DNA from: Nesterenkonia massiliensis
Lineage (GTDB): Bacteria > Actinomycetota > Actinomycetes > Actinomycetales > Micrococcaceae
NCBI RefSeq assembly: GCF_000455245.1
Contig: NZ_HG005169.1
Coordinates: 83,390-118,804 of the forward strand
Length of the DNA: 35,415 nucleotides
Direction of reading: 5' to 3'
Shown: positions 33,830-35,415 of the stretch, one piece after another
Position numbering within the stretch: position 1 is the stretch's first letter
Layout of the letters: the number at the start of each line of letters is the position of its first letter
Position numbers and translations under genes: made by a program
Notes under the pieces: model-generated
Seen by the model: only the letters and a program-made list of their open reading frames with translations
Database searches by the model: none
What the model was told of the DNA's origin: nothing

Positions 33830-34707
33830 ACCCCACCGTCCCCCATCCTGCTGAATCCGCACTCGCATCCGGCGACACAGCTACTGCTCCGACGCGGGGC
33901 CCCCGCACCTTTGAACCTGATCCGACACTGCCAGGACTGAGCTTCTTTGGCGTGGTGCGTTCAGAACTGTCCAAGTTACTGGCGCTGCGCACCACCTACT
34001 GGCTCTCAGCCATCACCTTGGGGCTCTCTGCGCTGATCTCTGGCGGAGTGGCCTGGGGCTTCTCCAGCTTCAGTGACGAGACTTCCCAGCTGATGCTGGC
34101 TGAAGGCGCCATGACAGGGCTCTACTTCGGGCTGTTGCTGCTGGGCGCACTAGCGGTGATCAGTATGACCACTGAGTTCACTACTGGTGCGATTCGTTCC
34201 TCGCTCACCGTGGTGCCCCGCCGCAATCTGCTCTATCTGGCCAAGGCCACCGCAATCACGCTTCTGGTGGCCGTGGTCACCGCTGCAGTGATCATCGCCT
34301 GCCATCTGGTGGCTGCGCTGTTCTCCGGAGAGCTGGAGGTGCTGGCCCCGTTCAGCGACTCTGAGGTGGGCTATGTCTACCTCACTCACTGGATCTCAGT
34401 GATCATCACTGCTCTGATGGGCTTCGGTCTGGGTGCGTTGCTGCGCAGCTCCGCTGGCGGCATCGTGGTGCTGACCATCATTATCTTTGTGGTGCAGATC
34501 GTGGTCGCTATCCTCTATGGCGTCACTCAGGGTGCCGAATGGGCAGAAATGCTGATGCGCGCTGAGTACTCCTACCTGGTCATGGAGTTCACCAGCGTTG
34601 ACGCAGTGCGGGATATGGAACTGTGGCAGTCACTGCTGGGAGTTTTCGCCTGGGCGGCTGTACCGTTCGGACTCGGCTGGCTGACCTTTTCACGCCGCGA
34701 CGTCTAA
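33826..34707 (+). CDS. ABC transporter permease (ABC-2 type)
   Basis: The 293-residue protein has a 40-residue cytoplasmic lead followed by six hydrophobic segments: one after LSKLLALRTTYWLSAITLGL (near 50), then about 85-110, 135-165, 185-210, 215-235 and 265-285. The spacing and the motif FSRRDV at the C-terminus are typical of ABC-2 permeases (DrrB/YhfE-like). It should pair with the ATP-binding protein encoded just upstream, whose stop overlaps its ATG. A ribosome site AAGGAGG lies about 7 bases before ATG. Export of an unidentified compound is the likely role. Confidence 0.88.
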   Translation: MNPTVPHPAESALASGDTATAPTRGPRTFEPDPTLPGLSFFGVVRSELSKLLALRTTYWLSAITLGLSALISGGVAWGFSSFSDETSQLMLAEGAMTGLYFGLLLLGALAVISMTTEFTTGAIRSSLTVVPRRNLLYLAKATAITLLVAVVTAAVIIACHLVAALFSGELEVLAPFSDSEVGYVYLTHWISVIITALMGFGLGALLRSSAGGIVVLTIIIFVVQIVVAILYGVTQGAEWAEMLMRAEYSYLVMEFTSVDAVRDMELWQSLLGVFAWAAVPFGLGWLTFSRRDV

Positions 34708-34781
34708 ACCACCCTGTTCCTTTCAGGAGCACCGCTCGGACACCGCGTGGGTGCCGCGAGGGTAGTGAGAGTATAAAAACC

Positions 34782-35415
34782 ATGAGCACCACCTCCGCCA
34801 CGCAGCTAGGCCCCATGGCGGGTTTTGATGAGCTTGCGCTGGTGCGCCGGCGCGGTGTGCGGGGCTGGATGCGCCGACACCCCCGGTGCACTAATGCTCT
34901 GATCATTTGCTGCTACTTGCTGTTTGCGCTGTGGTCCCTGCCCATGGCAATTGTTGATATGGGCACCCACGTGTGGTGGTTGGTGCCCGGCTGGCTGATC
35001 ATTGCCGCACTGCTGTGCTTCCGGCACAGCTGGCCAGTGAGCGTGCTTGTGGCGATCATGCTGGCCGAGGCAGCCCTGCTGATGATCTACCCGTGGAATG
35101 GTCCGCAGATGCTGGGACTGTGGTTCGCCGCTTACTGCGTGGGCCTGCACCGCGGTTTGGCAGCCGGTCTGGTGGTAGCGCTGCCAGCATGTGCCGCAGC
35201 CTGCCTGGCGTACCTGCGGCTACCGGCCTGGACTCAGAAGCATGGAGCCAGTATCTGGGAGACCGGTGTCTTTCAGCTTCCGGCCGGTGAGCTCGGCTCT
35301 ACGCTGTGGTTCTTCGCGGTTCTGACGGTGATCATGGTCTTCACCACCGGATTCTCCGTGGCCATCGGTGCCGCAGTGCGGCGCGGCCGCGCTCACGAGC
35401 AGGAGATCCTGGACT
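34782..35415 (+). CDS. Sensor histidine kinase, N-terminal part (cut by window end)
   Basis: The reading frame opens at ATG 34782 and is still open at the window end, giving 211 residues. It has a basic cytoplasmic start (LVRRRGVRGWMRRHPRC) and five hydrophobic segments between about 40 and 190. It ends at AAVRRGRAHEQEILD, the usual entry to the coiled linker before a HisKA_3 dimerisation domain. The architecture matches NarL-type two-component sensors, so a LuxR-type response regulator probably follows outside the window. Its place after an ABC exporter pair suggests it controls those genes. The catalytic domain is not in view, so the call rests on the membrane region and linker. Confidence 0.75.
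   Translation, partial: MSTTSATQLGPMAGFDELALVRRRGVRGWMRRHPRCTNALIICCYLLFALWSLPMAIVDMGTHVWWLVPGWLIIAALLCFRHSWPVSVLVAIMLAEAALLMIYPWNGPQMLGLWFAAYCVGLHRGLAAGLVVALPACAAACLAYLRLPAWTQKHGASIWETGVFQLPAGELGSTLWFFAVLTVIMVFTTGFSVAIGAAVRRGRAHEQEILD

Noticed and set aside
34772-34777. TATAAA as a -10 for a leaderless histidine kinase mRNA
   Set aside because: Only 4 bases separate it from ATG, too few for a normal start at the A of the codon; no matching -35 was found.

Overview
The window is the replication-origin region of an actinobacterial chromosome, most likely a member of Micrococcales (Micrococcaceae-like). The assignment rests on gene content and order: DUF3566 and DLW-39 proteins beside tRNA-Ile/tRNA-Ala, DciA between recF and gyrB, inositol-3-phosphate synthase, a MurJ flippase followed by a pseudokinase-type protein, frequent GTG starts and moderately high GC. 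No rRNA, CRISPR array, insertion sequence or phage gene was seen.

Layout. Positions 1-87 hold the last codons of a plus-strand gene. A short repeat-rich spacer and a terminator follow, then a minus-strand block read from dnaA leftwards: dnaA, oriC, dnaN, recF, dciA, gyrB, gyrA, a DUF3566 membrane protein, tRNA-Ile, a 39-residue DLW-39 protein and tRNA-Ala. Between dnaA and rpmH, which are neighbours in many bacteria, sit four accessory genes (11949-15347): an XRE-cupin regulator divergent from a BenE-type transporter, and a TetR-type regulator followed by a VTT-domain membrane protein. The plus strand then carries rpmH, rnpA, yidD, yidC, khpB (jag), rsmG, parA and parB, with eight parS sites, three of them inside parB. 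Facing these on the minus strand are trxA, trxB, the pseudokinase-like membrane protein, murJ and a NUDIX hydrolase. A plus-strand CCA-type tRNA nucleotidyltransferase, a minus-strand DUF2029/GT87 membrane glycosyltransferase, plus-strand ino1 and a small membrane protein follow. The right end carries an ABC exporter pair and the start of a sensor histidine kinase, cut by the window edge.

How it works together. The core encodes replication initiation (DnaA, oriC, DnaN, DciA), supercoiling control (GyrAB), recombination (RecF), origin segregation (ParABS), RNase P protein and membrane-protein insertion (RnpA, YidD, YidC), RNA binding and rRNA methylation (KhpB, RsmG), thioredoxin redox control, and lipid II flipping (MurJ). 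Overlaps of 4-8 bases (recF/dciA, rnpA/yidD, yidC/khpB, khpB/rsmG, the ABC pair) indicate coupled operons.

The best leads are local: a 69-bp hairpin-forming repeat translated in frame inside dciA, a TetR-type gene whose DNA-binding domain has no usable start codon, two dyads between tetR and rpmH, an 18-bp operator-like palindrome between the XRE-cupin and BenE genes, parS sites that encode VSRET in ParB, and a 28-bp tandem repeat at the left edge. I found no convincing wholly new multi-gene system.
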